DNA of 64,000 bases, taken from contig CH003137.1 in the NCBI GenBank assembly GCA_000149265.1, positions 508,165 through 572,164 of the forward strand. Direction: 5' to 3'. A program made the translations under genes and the position numbers. This document shows, piece by piece, positions 1 through 13,600 of the stretch; the stretch's first letter is position 1; each line of letters begins with the position of its first letter. The notes beneath the pieces are model-generated. The model saw only the letters and a list, made by a program, of their open reading frames with translations. It did no database searches and was not told the DNA's origin. This stretch comes from Ciona savignyi. Its lineage: Eukaryota; Chordata; Ascidiacea; Phlebobranchia; Cionidae.

Positions 1-1043
1 AATAATGTCACAGTTTCGGTCATCGAGATTGTTATTGGCATGATGGGCATACTAGTGGTCGCCTGGACGGGTTGAACGCATTCCTCATTTGCACTTGAAT
101 TTGTACGCAGTTGCTCTGTGCCTCTTTCGCGCTTCTGAGGGCGGAGGCATAAGCATCCACTGGCATACCAAACGATCCCTCCACCTTTACAAAACAATTT
201 GTGCAAAGCCGTTGACAAGCCTTTCGTCGTCTTATATACATCGCTCGTCTTCCAGCAACACGGCGTCGAGGTACTCTCCGCGTGGTTCTGCTATATTAAC
301 TTGTTGAATATAATATATTAAACTATATAAATGTTCGGACGTAACGATTGTTTTTCGCCAATATTTAAACGTTTTTTTTTATATAAATTGAACATTAACT
401 GAGAGATAAAACTAAAGTTAATTTGTTACGCCAACTACAACTAGAAAACTTAAAAATACATACTGCAAAATTGTTTCATTTTGTAAAGGTCTTTCAGTAA
501 CCAGCATTACATCCCATGGTTCGGTTGAGGAGTATCTTTCATCGGACGGCCCGATCCACCGTAAGCTGTAAATATAACGATTCATGTTTAAGAATTGTGT
601 AACTAACCATTTGTAGTATATGCCATATCTTTTCCTGGTTAAGCAGTATTTCGTTAACCGAAATTTATACAAGTTTATAAGATAAAGCACTTATAAAAAC
701 GACAACTATGCCCTCTTTGAAAGTTTATTTTTTTTTAAATATTTTACTTATTGCATTGAAACTGCAGTCATGTAGAATATAGTTGGTTTGAACACTTTAG
801 AACGGGTCTTTAAAAGTTTAAAACTGGTGTCTAGAAAATGATTACTCACTCTGACTTATGGGTAATCGGATTACCGCTTGTGGTCGGTACAAATAACACC
901 AATAGAACTAACGTGCTCAGCAAAATTGCATTCGTTTTAACGAATTTGTTCTTAAAATGAAGATAATTGTTTGTCTCCCGACAGAAAGGCTTCATCTCAC
1001 AAGACAGACAAATTCTATTTGATGTACTTTCGCCTTTATCCAT
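1..1043 (-). CDS. Secreted cysteine-containing protein, possible IL-17 family cytokine (5' part, cut by window edge)
   Basis: Three exons join in phase: 850-1043, 460-565 and 290 to the left edge. Exon 1 starts at ATG 1043 and encodes a hydrophobic signal segment (AILLSTLVLLVLFVPTTSG) after a long polar lead; a second ATG 16 codons in is an alternative start. It ends at a strong donor (A|GTGAGT). Exon 2 has a good acceptor (ATTTACAG) and carries SSTEPWDV followed by TERP. Exon 3 is open for 96 codons, has higher GC than its flanks, and carries TPCCW, LFCKGG and SGCLCLRP. The S-x-x-PW motif, then paired cysteines, one cysteine and a final GCxCxxP, about 64 residues after the Trp, recall IL-17 (STSPW ... 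VGCTCVTP). Cysteine spacing is not canonical, as the first pair is adjacent, and the exon 2 donor (TAT|GTATTT) is weak. A Ser/Thr-rich tail continues out of the window. Gene model moderately sure, family tentative; another cystine-knot ligand is possible. Confidence 0.5.
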
Positions 1044-4000
1044 AATCCTAGTCGATTCATGTGAATATATATATTCTTAGAACTTTGTACCACTATTTTT
1101 TAAAATTATTATTTTGAAACCAAAAATCTCACACCATAATTTGAAGGAAGTTTCGCCAGGTACTTTCCTAACAAGCCTAGCTCTTTGTGAGTCATCCTCA
1201 CTCTAACCTGAACAGACTGCGAAGATTCAAGTGCTGTATTTATACATGAAGCACATTAAGTTTTTCCTTTTCGCTTCAGATTCCTATCTTGTTTTTTGAC
1301 GGCGGGCGAGAAGCGAGGCAAATGTACGTGGAACGTAATCGAGAGTAACTTGACATTATTTTTTTTGTATCAGTAGATAAAAGAGAGAAGTTATGTTAAA
1401 CGCGAGAATGATGATTTCATTTTCGAGCCCGCGTCATTGAAATTATATTGTTGTTTGCGATGAAAAAATTGTCAAGGTTTCCGTTTAAGTTGTTCTTAAA
1501 TACACAAGCTTAACCACTTGTTAATACAATCAGGCGAGAGTCCATTTTCATAGGAAACTAATTATTTTAGATTAATTTAAAATGCTAAAAAAGCTCTAAA
1601 GTTGTTTGAGTTCCTTTGGTTATGCAAGCACTAACCCATTGGTTCATAAGCTCTCGAACTCAAACTGTGGGTACCATTTGCATTACCGGTGTGTGCCGCG
1701 AGACGTTGCAACAAGTCGACCAGTTCTGATGTTTAATCGGTCCCGTGGGGGCAAAAATTACAAGTAATCGTAAAATAATGTACACTTCGAAATTATTTGT
1801 CTTTCAAAGCCAAATAAGATTACATTAGATAAAAAGTTTTGTCGTATGCCAGGATACAGCAAACCATTAGATTGCTGTTCTATCTTAAAATTAGACTACT
1901 GTATTTATCCTATTATATACGGCACACAAGGGGAAGTGTCTGCAAAGTAGTGTACTTTCGCCTATAATATATGGTTTTATATGATTTAGAACCGTTTTAC
2001 TTAGTGATTGTTAATAACAGTTCAAAACCAGTGCAAGGTTAATCAAAAAAGTCATTTGAAAATCGAAAAACCACATCAATATATCAGTTAAACTCGTCAA
2101 AATTATGTGATATATGATTTTATATACTACACGTGACATTCAAATCATTGAAAAGCAGTTACAAAGAGTATACTACATATTTCAACATTACAATCCTTAA
2201 AGGCTAATTGACTGGTTTAGTAATTACCAATCCAATAAAACCTATATTTAAACAACTAACGGTACAGCATCGAAAACGCTGTTTTAAATGCAAACCGCTC
2301 AACCCCCATTGACATGTTGTCTATATTAAAACTGGTCCCACTGCAGTCTTTAGGGCTGTTTGTTGTCGTTGGCAATGATCGTGATAATTAACAGGGAGAT
2401 AAGGTAGGTGCATAACGTATTCGCACCATACTAACACCTTTCAATGACGCATTGCTTACAATGCTACCGGGTTTACTTGCTAAGGCAACTAGCGAATCCG
2501 TCGACATCGACTAGTTTTGTAGATCTCACGATTCCTGTCGGTTTGGTAAAAGGTCGTGTCCTTCGAGTAGGTGTGTACGCCATCTTGTAAAATACCACAA
2601 CATAAATCACAGCTGTCTAATTGATATTTCCGTTAAAATGAGTCACATCACCACTGTTAAGAACTCACGCGTGCAGATGACATAACAAATGCGATCCGCC
2701 GTATTTCAATCTCGCAGTCCTCGCATTTCGTATATTTAAGATTCCAATCATAACGTATAGATAAGTAGCTATCAGATAATTAGAACCAAGGTGTTTAGAT
2801 GGACCACGCGTTTGTTATGAAAATATTTGAAGATCTGCAGCTTCGTGTGTTCTCGTGCATACACGACACGACTGTATTTTGCTCAAAATAGATACAATTA
2901 TAGATTCAATAAAATTTTCCCAAGATGGTTCTATAAACTTCCTTAGAAATTAACAGTGACAATGCAGAAAAGTTTCAAATTGATGGTTAGCTTTCGATGC
3001 TGTCTAAAATAAACCAAACTAAATAACTTGTATGTTAATTTTTATGTGGGTGCTAACCGAAAATCACGTTCACAAATAATAATTTGGAGCTGAGAAACTT
3101 TCGCCCGAGACACAGATGGCCTGCGATTTATAAATATATTTCGCAGGAATTATACAAATGCTAAATTTGTACCAGAAATGTCATTCTTGTTTTCACAAAC
3201 CTATTATTTTCACTAATTCTATCGTGAGAACGATAAACAATCACAAAAGAAACTGTAATACAAATGCTAGATCGGCACATTACGTCGTGTTTTGTACATA
3301 GGCCTATATACTCTGCACACCGAAGAGTCGGTAGAGACAACGGAAATCTTACTTTACTTGTGAGTCACTGATTAAAACAGGAACTGCATTATTTAGACAA
3401 TTTATTTAATCAGAAAACAAATGCCAACTATAATACTCACACCGAATAAAATGCATGAATCACTTAAATTTGTGGTTTTGTTTACGGTATATATAAAGTG
3501 TTCATGGTATTGGTTGCTTCATAAAGTTGCTTAAAACTAAATTTTAGATGCTAGACTTTAACCGAAAGGAGGATTGTTGCCAAACGAAGATAGATGAGGC
3601 AAAACTGTAAAAACTTCCGGCGCTGACAACTTGGGTTTGAAAATGTGTTGCGGTTTGTTATGGTGGGTCGTTTAAACCCGATCAGGATTTTGATCAGTCT
3701 AAAAATCTAAGAAAAAGTTTTTATTACTCGACAAGAGGACTTGTATAATGCTAGAAAAATTAACCAACCCCGTTCTGTGAAATTATACGTGATTGTAAGT
3801 TTGCATAGAAAAGCCCAGACCACCATGGTTATCCCGATAAGGCTATAAATATCATTGTACACCAAACTAAATATATACATTACGTTCATGGTAATTTAAG
3901 ATAGGACAAATCGACTTTTAGATTGTGATGAGAATTAGAATTCAGAATAAATCTGAATAAAACCGAGAGGTAATGTTTACACTTGTTGACCTTTTGCATC

Positions 4001-7000
4001 ATTCAGTGTTCTTCCACGGCAGGACTGTTTTCGTTCAACCTATTAATCCATTGGGTTCAGGCGAAGTCCATCAACTGTCTTGCACAACGGATTAGCAAAA
4101 GGTATACTTGGATAACAAAAAAACACGTGGTTTTACGGAAACTAATCCTTTTTTATTTAATGAATGTCATACATGCATCACGTAAATTTGCGATTTTCTC
4201 TTTTTAAAAATACTTCACCCATATATTATCGAATCAACTCTTAATAGCTGCAAATATAAAGTTGAATACAAAGACAATTTGATTTACAATATAAAATAGA
4301 ATGGTGGGTCGGGCGACAATAAAGTGATGTGTACAGATATACCCACATTAGAATACTAAGCAATAGTTCACAAATATTTATTGCGAATACCTTGGCGGTA
4401 TTAAGGAAACGATTGTTATTAGAACGTTTAACCACAGTTGATAGTACAAACAAATAAAGCTTAAGTCGTGTGAGCTTAATAAGTAATGAGTGATCATAGG
4501 CGGTGTGTGAATTCGAGGAAACTAACACGACAATTTCTTGTTTCTATCACGGCTTAGCTGGGAGCTTTGCGTAAATGATAGAATGGAAACTTTAGTTTTT
4601 TAAATGTAATAGTAAGTTTCTCATAAAGACGTTAACTCTTTAAATTAGCTAATCATGCAACCTCTAAATTTCACCACAAAGAAGTTGTATCAACATATGA
4701 AATGATATTGCTTACATACATATGTGTGGGACGGGAGTACTATTTAATAAGATCTATATGCGAACAGGATGAGACAGGTGGTGGACTCCCCGTTAGTACA
4801 TTTATTAGGAAAAAGCATTTTTTTTTACTTTTGGAGTAAAAAAACATAGGTTTACGTACGGGTCAGCATCAGAATCGATCTGTCGAATCTTACCAGCAAA
4901 ACGATTAAAATATACATGAATCCTTTGTGTACATAAGGCAGCATATGTAAAACCTCGATCCCCTTTAGAGTTTAAACCGAACTGTCAGATCGCACAAGAT
5001 GAGTACACGCCATATCTTAGCGCTTAAACTGGTCGACCCAATAAATTCGGTAAATCGCACGAAACCACGTAATCGAAAATTTATAAAAAAAATATAATGG
5101 TATGTTCGTGACACCATAATGGTTTATGTAAAAACAAGTTGTACAGCTTATCGTAGTTCTAACTCGATTTGTGTATATTCATCACATAGTTCCCTCAACT
5201 GGCAAACTCCAAGCAAACATTGAGATTAATGTAAATAAATCATTAACAAAGAGAAAGGTTTTGCTAAGCAAGACAAGCCTTTTCGCACAAATGTCATAAG
5301 AACTTTATACTGATTAGTAACAACACAAATTCTTATATTTATTAAGAGCAGATTATGACGACAGGTCACTTGGTAGAACAGGTTATCCAATCAGGTTTAA
5401 ACTTCCAGAAATCCTAACTGACATGCCCATAGTGTATAACGATCTTTAATTTTTTCCAAAAAAAACACAAACGAAAATCTCGCTATTGAGGAAAAGTTAA
5501 AAATTACCGTATTTTCTAAGAATGTTAAAGTTGTATGACATGAATATAATTGGAATTTATATAACCCAGCTTAACCCAGGAAATCCGCCAAAATCGGCCA
5601 AGAGAATCTGAATAAACTAAAGAACTGATGCGTACGCTTCATGTCTACCTTTAACCATTTTGCGGGAAATCCCCTTAATTTCATTGAAACTAGTGAACAG
5701 TCTCGTTTGCGCTTCATATGAAAAGGAAGGAAATGTCTAATCAATGTAAAGCTTCAGGAGGTGTCATAGTAAAATCATAGGTAAATTGTACACTATTACC
5801 ATATTAAACAGCAAAACACCTTAAACTAACACAAATCGATAGTGAATTTTAATGCGCACAAAAAGTTTGGTATACACCATACCCACCATGAACCATTTAG
5901 TGGGAAAATCAACAACAATTAAACCCACTCAAACCAGTGATCAATCTGTTTTAACGCTCCACAATAACAAGAATAAAATTAACTGAATCTGTTTACTAAA
6001 AGAGGATCATTTTTTTGCATTTAATGCATTTTGTCGTCAATCTTTTTGGTATTTTAGAACCGAAAAGGACATTATAACATAACGAATGTAAAAAAACAGG
6101 GATAATGCATTTGTAGTGGTATGTTTAGTTGTATTACAGTTATAATCAATTCCGTAGATCTATATCAAAAACGTAATTCCATTTTTATGTCCAATATGAA
6201 AACAAAAAAATGTTTTAATGGAATTGACCAATTTAGAGATGTTAGCATTTTTACTTATTTCATTGTTGTTATTTGCCCAATAGTTACTGCCAGCAGAAAC
6301 ACTTTTATAAGATATACCAAGAGTAATTAGGTTATCAGGGAACTCGTTCGTTTTTAAAAGCTTACAGCTTACAGTCAAAATGGATTCAATTAATTGTGGT
6401 GGCTAACATGTGGTTGACACTATTTAATTATTATTAGAATTCTGCGACTACTGTTGCCAAGCGGCGCGCTCTAGGCAAGCTAAAGAAAAAAACGCCAATT
6501 TTAATGTGTTAAGACCAATTTACATGAACATCAATTATATTTGTACGAACCAGTTAAAAAAATAGATGCTAAATCGTTTATGTAAACTAAGGAATATTTA
6601 GTTTTAATAATTTTAAAATCCCGATGTCAAATCAAACAAACCATTTACATTTGAAATGAAAATGTCATATTACGCACAATATAGTCCCATTTTAAACGAA
6701 GTAGGTGATTTAAATTATTCTTAAACTCTGGAAAGATAAGTTAACGTGTGTGCAATATAAAAACTCAATTATACTAGGCCTTACTAAACAATGTTATATA
6801 ATACATTGCTGTGCAGGGTGAATAAATTTTGAAAACCTCTTTAATTGTATTGAACATACTTAATATGAGTTAATGTTTTTCGTGTATTAACCACATTGCT
6901 CAAACCACGGTAAGAAAACGACAATCTAACGATTGCAGTGTTATAAAGCCCTTAACCTTTTCCTTATTTCCCGTAATATGATTGAGTATCCTATCACCTA

Positions 7001-7464
7001 AGATTAAACAGCCCACGACATATCTTGGCGGTTGTGTGCAATTTATTTTTATTGATACAACTTTCCTGCCACGCTACATACTAACCCGGGAATAGTTTTA
7101 AACCACGCGCCACCAGGAACTAAGGCGGGTTGGAATTACACGCTCACAACGTTTAAAAGAATTGTGGTCTAACACCTTTTACTTTGTTTACTTTCAACGG
7201 TTTTTAAGGATGTGCCCATCTTCTATATACACGCATCAAGTAAACGTTTAATGGAGAATCACATTTGCAGCTATAATAGAAATCTTATAAAAGTATATAG
7301 AAATATGTAATACGATTTTACATGTTAGGGCACGATTGCTAAATATAGTTTACATAAAATGACGGTCAAGGTAAATTTGTTTGCGAAAACAAAAAAAATT
7401 ACGGTACAAACAGTAGATACATCATTGAAGAAATCTGGTAAAATACCGTTGTAAAGTAGATCTT
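1044..7464. other. AT-rich intergenic region
   Basis: This region lies between the putative cytokine start and the 3' end of the PLC delta gene. Short reading frames occur, but none has a convincing start, splice context or recognisable protein. I see no clear mobile element. Confidence 0.6.
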
Positions 7465-7470
7465 TTTATT
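7465..7470 (-). promoter_or_regulatory. Polyadenylation signal of the PLC delta gene
   Basis: AATAAA on the minus strand, about 130 bases downstream of the PLC delta stop codon at 7602-7604. Confidence 0.5.
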
Positions 7471-7601
7471 ACTAGTGCCATAAGATTTTGATCAGCAGTG
7501 GTAGCTCTAAACAGTAGTGTCAAATCTATATTGAAATCGGAATGTTTGTTACTGCATATAAAACCGTAGGTCGCTCAGAGTTCAAACCATTTTGTGTCAG
7601 A

Positions 7602-10600
7602 TCAGGTTTGCTTTATGTTTATAAAGAGTGTAGCCGGGAGAAGCGGCTTGCTCCCCAAAGTGCAGAGATGAACGTGCCTATAACCTGTGCCAAAAAAGTA
7701 AGAGAATTAAAACATTACACAAATAATAATAATAATATTTAATTAATATAGTTACATATAACGTAAAATTGGTTATTTTTAGGGTTGTAGATATAAATTA
7801 CCAATTTTATCCATGTTAATTTGAACGCAGATCCTACCTTTAGCTAAACTGTGAAATGGCAAGGTGTAAGTTCCAACCAAATCGTCATCGCCCACTGCGT
7901 CCTTGTCCATCACATCGAACGTCACAAAGGCCATTTGTGGCATCGTGACGTTGAATGTTAGTTCCGGTTCTGTCTCCCAAGTTGGATTAAATCCATTGTC
8001 GTCGACAACACTTGTCGCTTTCGATTGCTAAGATAAAAGAAAAAATGACAAAAGATGATTGAAAGATGTTTTCACTCTCAACGGGTGGTTGGTTTTATAT
8101 GACCACACGGTGTGACTGTTATTGTCACACATGAAATCCATGACGATAAGCGAAAAGGATATATGCCTCTAAGCAGATTACCTTGTCGATATCACAACCG
8201 GAAATGGATACAATGACGTAAGGATCGATGACGTCACTTTTCTTTGAAGATTTCGGCTTAGGAAGTTGTTGTGCGGAGATCACCTATCATTAAGTTGTTA
8301 GTGCGATAAAATATCAAGTGTGTATTTTCCTCGTCGATTCAAATTTTGGGGTAAGTCAGCTACGTGTTAAAATCTAAAAATCTTACCCTTATTACTAGCT
8401 TTGTTGGTTTAGCAAACGGTGAATCTTTTGATATCTTGTTAGCGTCAAAGTTCCCACTGAGTAAACAGTTAGGTTTGAGAACATAACCACAGCCGCCATT
8501 GGAACGAAACAAGGCATCATTGATATGTGTATCCCTGTCTTCAGTTTGGTAGTTTAGGGCAACTGAATAAAAAAAACAAATAAGCATAATCACGAAGAAC
8601 CATTTAATCAACTTACCGATCTGACAACCAGAATTCCACATAGCAAGTGGGTTATAGTTGCTTGAATTTGTCCGAGTACCCTTGGGATAAATCCTAACAA
8701 GTTGCCATTGATTATGTAAAGCAAATTCATCTCCCTGAAAAAAAATTTATAGTGTTTTGTGCTAGAGTCCAAGCCCCAATTATCTGCACTTTTATAGGAA
8801 CGCTAAAATACAGCAGAAAAACACGAAAACTAAAACCTATAGACGAGCTATAAAAAGGTTATAAATAAATAAAAACATGTTTTTTAATAATAATTTTAAA
8901 ACTAGATTTTCGAACTGCTCTATAAATATACCTAAAGAGCAAATACTTGTTTTCGTGCTATTCTAATACTTACAATAATAATAGGCATATTTCAATTTGT
9001 CTTAAAAAAAACAATTGTAATATTTATTTGTAATTAAAAGAACGGTTAACTTAACACAAATCTTTTTTGTATTACATATCGTTTGTAAAATTAAATTTAT
9101 ATAAACCTTTAGATGCACCATAAGAAAAACATGAACATCTTTATATCAGAAAAATATTTCAATATCAATATATCGTTAAAAAAACAGTGCTGATGAATAA
9201 AATTGAAAAATATTACAAAAAAGTTTTACAAAAAAAATATATCTTTGTCGTACGTACAAAAATAGTCTATATATTTTACAAAAAATATATAAATGTATTA
9301 AAATACCTGAGATTCGTAAAGGCTCATTGCCTTGTCCTCATTCAGGGAGGAAATATGCCGATAATCCGAGTTTGCTTCAGCGTCAGCAAATGAACTAAAA
9401 TGGCGACTTTGCGCGTAAACCACGAGATCAGACAGCGCTTTGGATAATTTGACTTTTTTCTAAATGTGTAAAATTATTGCCTTATTAATCAGAGTTAGCT
9501 AAACTAATTAATTAGATAAAATGTATGGAGGAAACCTGAAGATAAAGGATCATCTATTTTTTAAACAATAACGCAATAATTACAAAATGGCGACAATCGG
9601 TTTCGTACGGCACATCGCGGCATATATATGATTGTTACTTAGGTAATTTAAAAAAAAATTTTTATCTTTTAAGACTAAATTTTAAGTTATAAAATTTAAA
9701 AGCAGTAAAAAATGAGTCTAAAAAAAATAAATAAAAAATACCATATCCGTCAAATTAACACAAAAACAAGAATTACCTTATATATAATTAATAAATACGA
9801 TTTATTGAAATATATATATTTTTAAAAAATAATAACAGCAAATATAGAATATGAATAAACACACCGTTGATAATACTTCACACACATTTCGACTACTTAT
9901 TTCAAAATAAACAAAATGGTGCGTTTTAACGAATTAAATTTTGCTTATTTCGATGAACCGTTGGTAAAACTGCCACTTTTAATTCGTAAAAAATATTAAG
10001 TGTCAATTTGACTTTCGATAGTTGTTTATGGCGGTGTCGAAAAACCCGTTTCATTGCAGGCATCAATTTTGAGACGTAGTACAAAATTAACATTTATGGA
10101 AGTCATCAAACCTATTCTCCATCAATATTTTTATGAGAACAATATCATGTATTCAAGTTATGGTTAATCAACAGAAAACATGCAATTTTAATTTACTAAG
10201 CCGTAAATAAACTCACACCAGAACAGTTCGATTATGACTTTTAAAAGGTTTAAACAATTTGTAACACAACATCGACTATAGTTAACATTTGCATTAGGAC
10301 TTCTTCGTTTTTATTCTTTCTAGTTATGCTAACATACATTTGAAATGCCATTAACAGTTTTATAATATGACTTTGGCAAATCAATTACTTTTTTAATACA
10401 AATCCAGAACGTTTTGGAAAAGGCCCCCACACACATAGTTAAACATATTACATTAAATATATTGCAACATACCTTTAACCATTCGAACATAGGAAACCAG
10501 TATCAGAGAAAAGTAAAACTAACAACTGCAATTTTAGATACAAATGTAATTTGGACTTGATCATTACTATTTGAATCATAACTAAAAATTTAATAATATA

Positions 10601-13600
10601 GACCAATTATTGATATTGTGGATACGGGGTTGTTTTTACTTACATGAGATTTTGAGGATTTTTTCTGGACGCCATTTTCTTCAACATCAGCCGCCTCATC
10701 TTCGTCGCTAACTTCACCTTCACTCACTTCGTCCTTTAACTTTTTCCCTTTCACCAATATCTTTCCTGAAACGATAATATCCAAGTAAACGTCCAGAACA
10801 AAAAAAGCTCTGTAGCTCCTATCATATTCTACGACAGTGACCAGTGGCAGATCACGATCGGATTAGTATAAGGGAATTTCAAGAATTTTTTTTCGTTAAA
10901 CCACTACTTACTTCGTGTTTATAGAACCACATATCACTCGTCTCAGTTATCATAAAGATCGCAGAATTAATATTAATAAACCAAAGTTAATTTTATTAAA
11001 ACAGGCGAGACGGCAGCCATTTTAGACTCTTTTAGACCCTTATTTTAGTTACATGGACGTTTGAATTATTAACTAAATTTGACAGGGATGGTTTCTTAAT
11101 AGAAAATCATAACGCTACATTAGCACACCTAATTTATCTAATTTCCAAACCAAAAACTGGTTTTGACATATACCTTTTAAAGACTCGGGCGAAGGTAGCG
11201 CAGTTTCCTGATGATTCATCGGATGTGTAAGCAAAGCATCACCAAGAGCTTCCTACAACATGTGAAAACGCTTAATCAAACCATCATCTTTGATTCTTCG
11301 TAATTTTATTATGCGAAGAATATTTTGGGGGATAAACAAATAATTCCTCAAGGCGGATGGACTCGTATAAAAGTATTGGCCTATAAATAACTATTGCTAA
11401 TCCTTCATCTTTTCTCCCCGAGATTGTTGAGATAGCGGGATTTTCTTTGTGACCACCCCTTCGATACTTCAATCAAACGACAAAAAAATGCTCAGTTAAA
11501 AATATCACTAAAACTACTGTATATAAATTATACGAACTAGGCTGGGTATCGGCAATAATTATAACTCAGATAAATTGGCCTTTCAAACTGGGTTACTTTG
11601 TGGTTTGATATGCCACCTCTAAGCAATACTAAATTTATAATCTATTTTGCTTATTAACCAATTCAACCCACAAACAACATGGTTTTGTTACACATTACCT
11701 TATGACGTTAACTTGGAAAATCACATACCTTCATAATTGCAGCCATTCTGTTTTGCTGTTGGATTGAGCAATGATTTTCAATGGATAGTATCACGGGGTA
11801 TTTCGAGGCCTGTATTTAGGTAAAATATTCTTAAGGGCATTTAAAAAAATGAACGACTGCATTTTCCGATTGTATGAATTACTGATTCATTGATTCTGTA
11901 TTATTTTAAAACCATGATAATAATTACTTTAAATGCGTAATCTCGGACTGCTTCTATAACATCAAGAAAGGCAATCTTCGATGTCAAGGTGTAACCATGG
12001 TATATAATTGGTTCTCCGTCATCCCCGTCCCAACAGTCAAGCTCCACACATCTACATCCTTTCTCAAGCGCTCTATGATAAATGAGTTAGAATTTGTGCC
12101 TAAAGTTCAAGAACTACTTGGAGTTACAATGCTTTGTTTAATAGTCCTAAGGCTCTGCGTAGCTGTTCGGCCCTTTTGGTCTAGCGGTTAAGTCCGTCGC
12201 CTTTCAATCGAAAGGTTGCAGGTGCGAGACTGGTCGCTATCTAGTCGGTTGTGTCCTTGAGCAAGGCACTTTATGTACATTGCCTGTACCCAGTGAATTA
12301 ATGGGTTCTACCAAATTGAAGCAGCGTGTCTATCATATACAACACACTGCAATAGCTCCGGTAACCCGACGATGGGCGCGAGGTGATCTGACAATTGCCC
12401 GTGTGTTAAGCCCCTTGGTTTACCCATTCACAGGGATAAACATGAATATCTTATCCGATCCCTGTTCGGTTGTTTTCTTGACTTAGGCACTCAGTGGATA
12501 TCGGCCGAGCCCAGTGCATTAAGGCATTAAATTAAATTAGTCATATAGAATACTCAATTATATAGAATATAGTTTAATAGTTGGTGTGACCCGACTGCGG
12601 ACCGAGACCAGGGTACCGCCGTCATTGTTTTTACGGTAATAACATTGCATAACTATTTTTTAAGTTATGTTTGACACTCCTCGCATTAACGCGATACACA
12701 GGAACGTGAATATATGGACTAAAACAGTAACGATGTTGTTTGATTGGCAAAGGCTATTCATAGAACCCAAACGTACCAATCATCACGTCTTATCAAAAAA
12801 AATTTAGACATTGACGTCACACAGATTACATATTCGAATTACTTGGTGATTATGTTCCTATAAGAACAATAAAACAATGCGTCTAATTGTGATCTCAGCA
12901 GGCCCTTGTCACGCAAGATCGTCTAATAGTGATGGTGGTATAGGTCTCCGGCTGGAGTGCTAAAGCGTCGGACCTTTACCGCTAGATAGCCATTGGTAAA
13001 GTTTGCCTGAACTCAGTGATTTATTGAGTTATGTAACAACTGTAGCAATTTCTCGATAGTATTCAGCATAACGACATCTCCTGTCACTCAAATTTGGAAA
13101 AGTATTGGCTCAAACTGAAAACACGCTCAGTATTTACTCAACCTATTATCATATTTATACTTGCGGCCAACGACTGAAGTTTCCTCCGTTTTACTAGTTT
13201 GTGTGGTTGGACGGTCAAAAATGTTTAATACCAAGTTAAATTAATTTGTTGTAACGTAACAAGCATTTAATGAAGGTTCCAATCACATTTAACCTTCCGA
13301 TGGTAAATCTACGTTGGTAAATATTCATTGTATTTTACCCTAAAGTAGGCTAGATGCGTTACAAACTTGTACGCAGTATATTTTGTGGCTAGTGGAAAAG
13401 AAATAGTGTTTGTTTTGGGTAACCCGACTGTTTAATTATTAGAAATGAGATACGCCTAATGCAATAAAACACAAAATTAGTATCGGTGCAAATTTTATCA
13501 CCTTATATAACACTCCACACTTGATTTGCCGATCAATTGGTCCTCAGTCAGATAAGTATTATGCGAGGAAGCAATATAATAACTCGCCAGCGGTTTCGTC

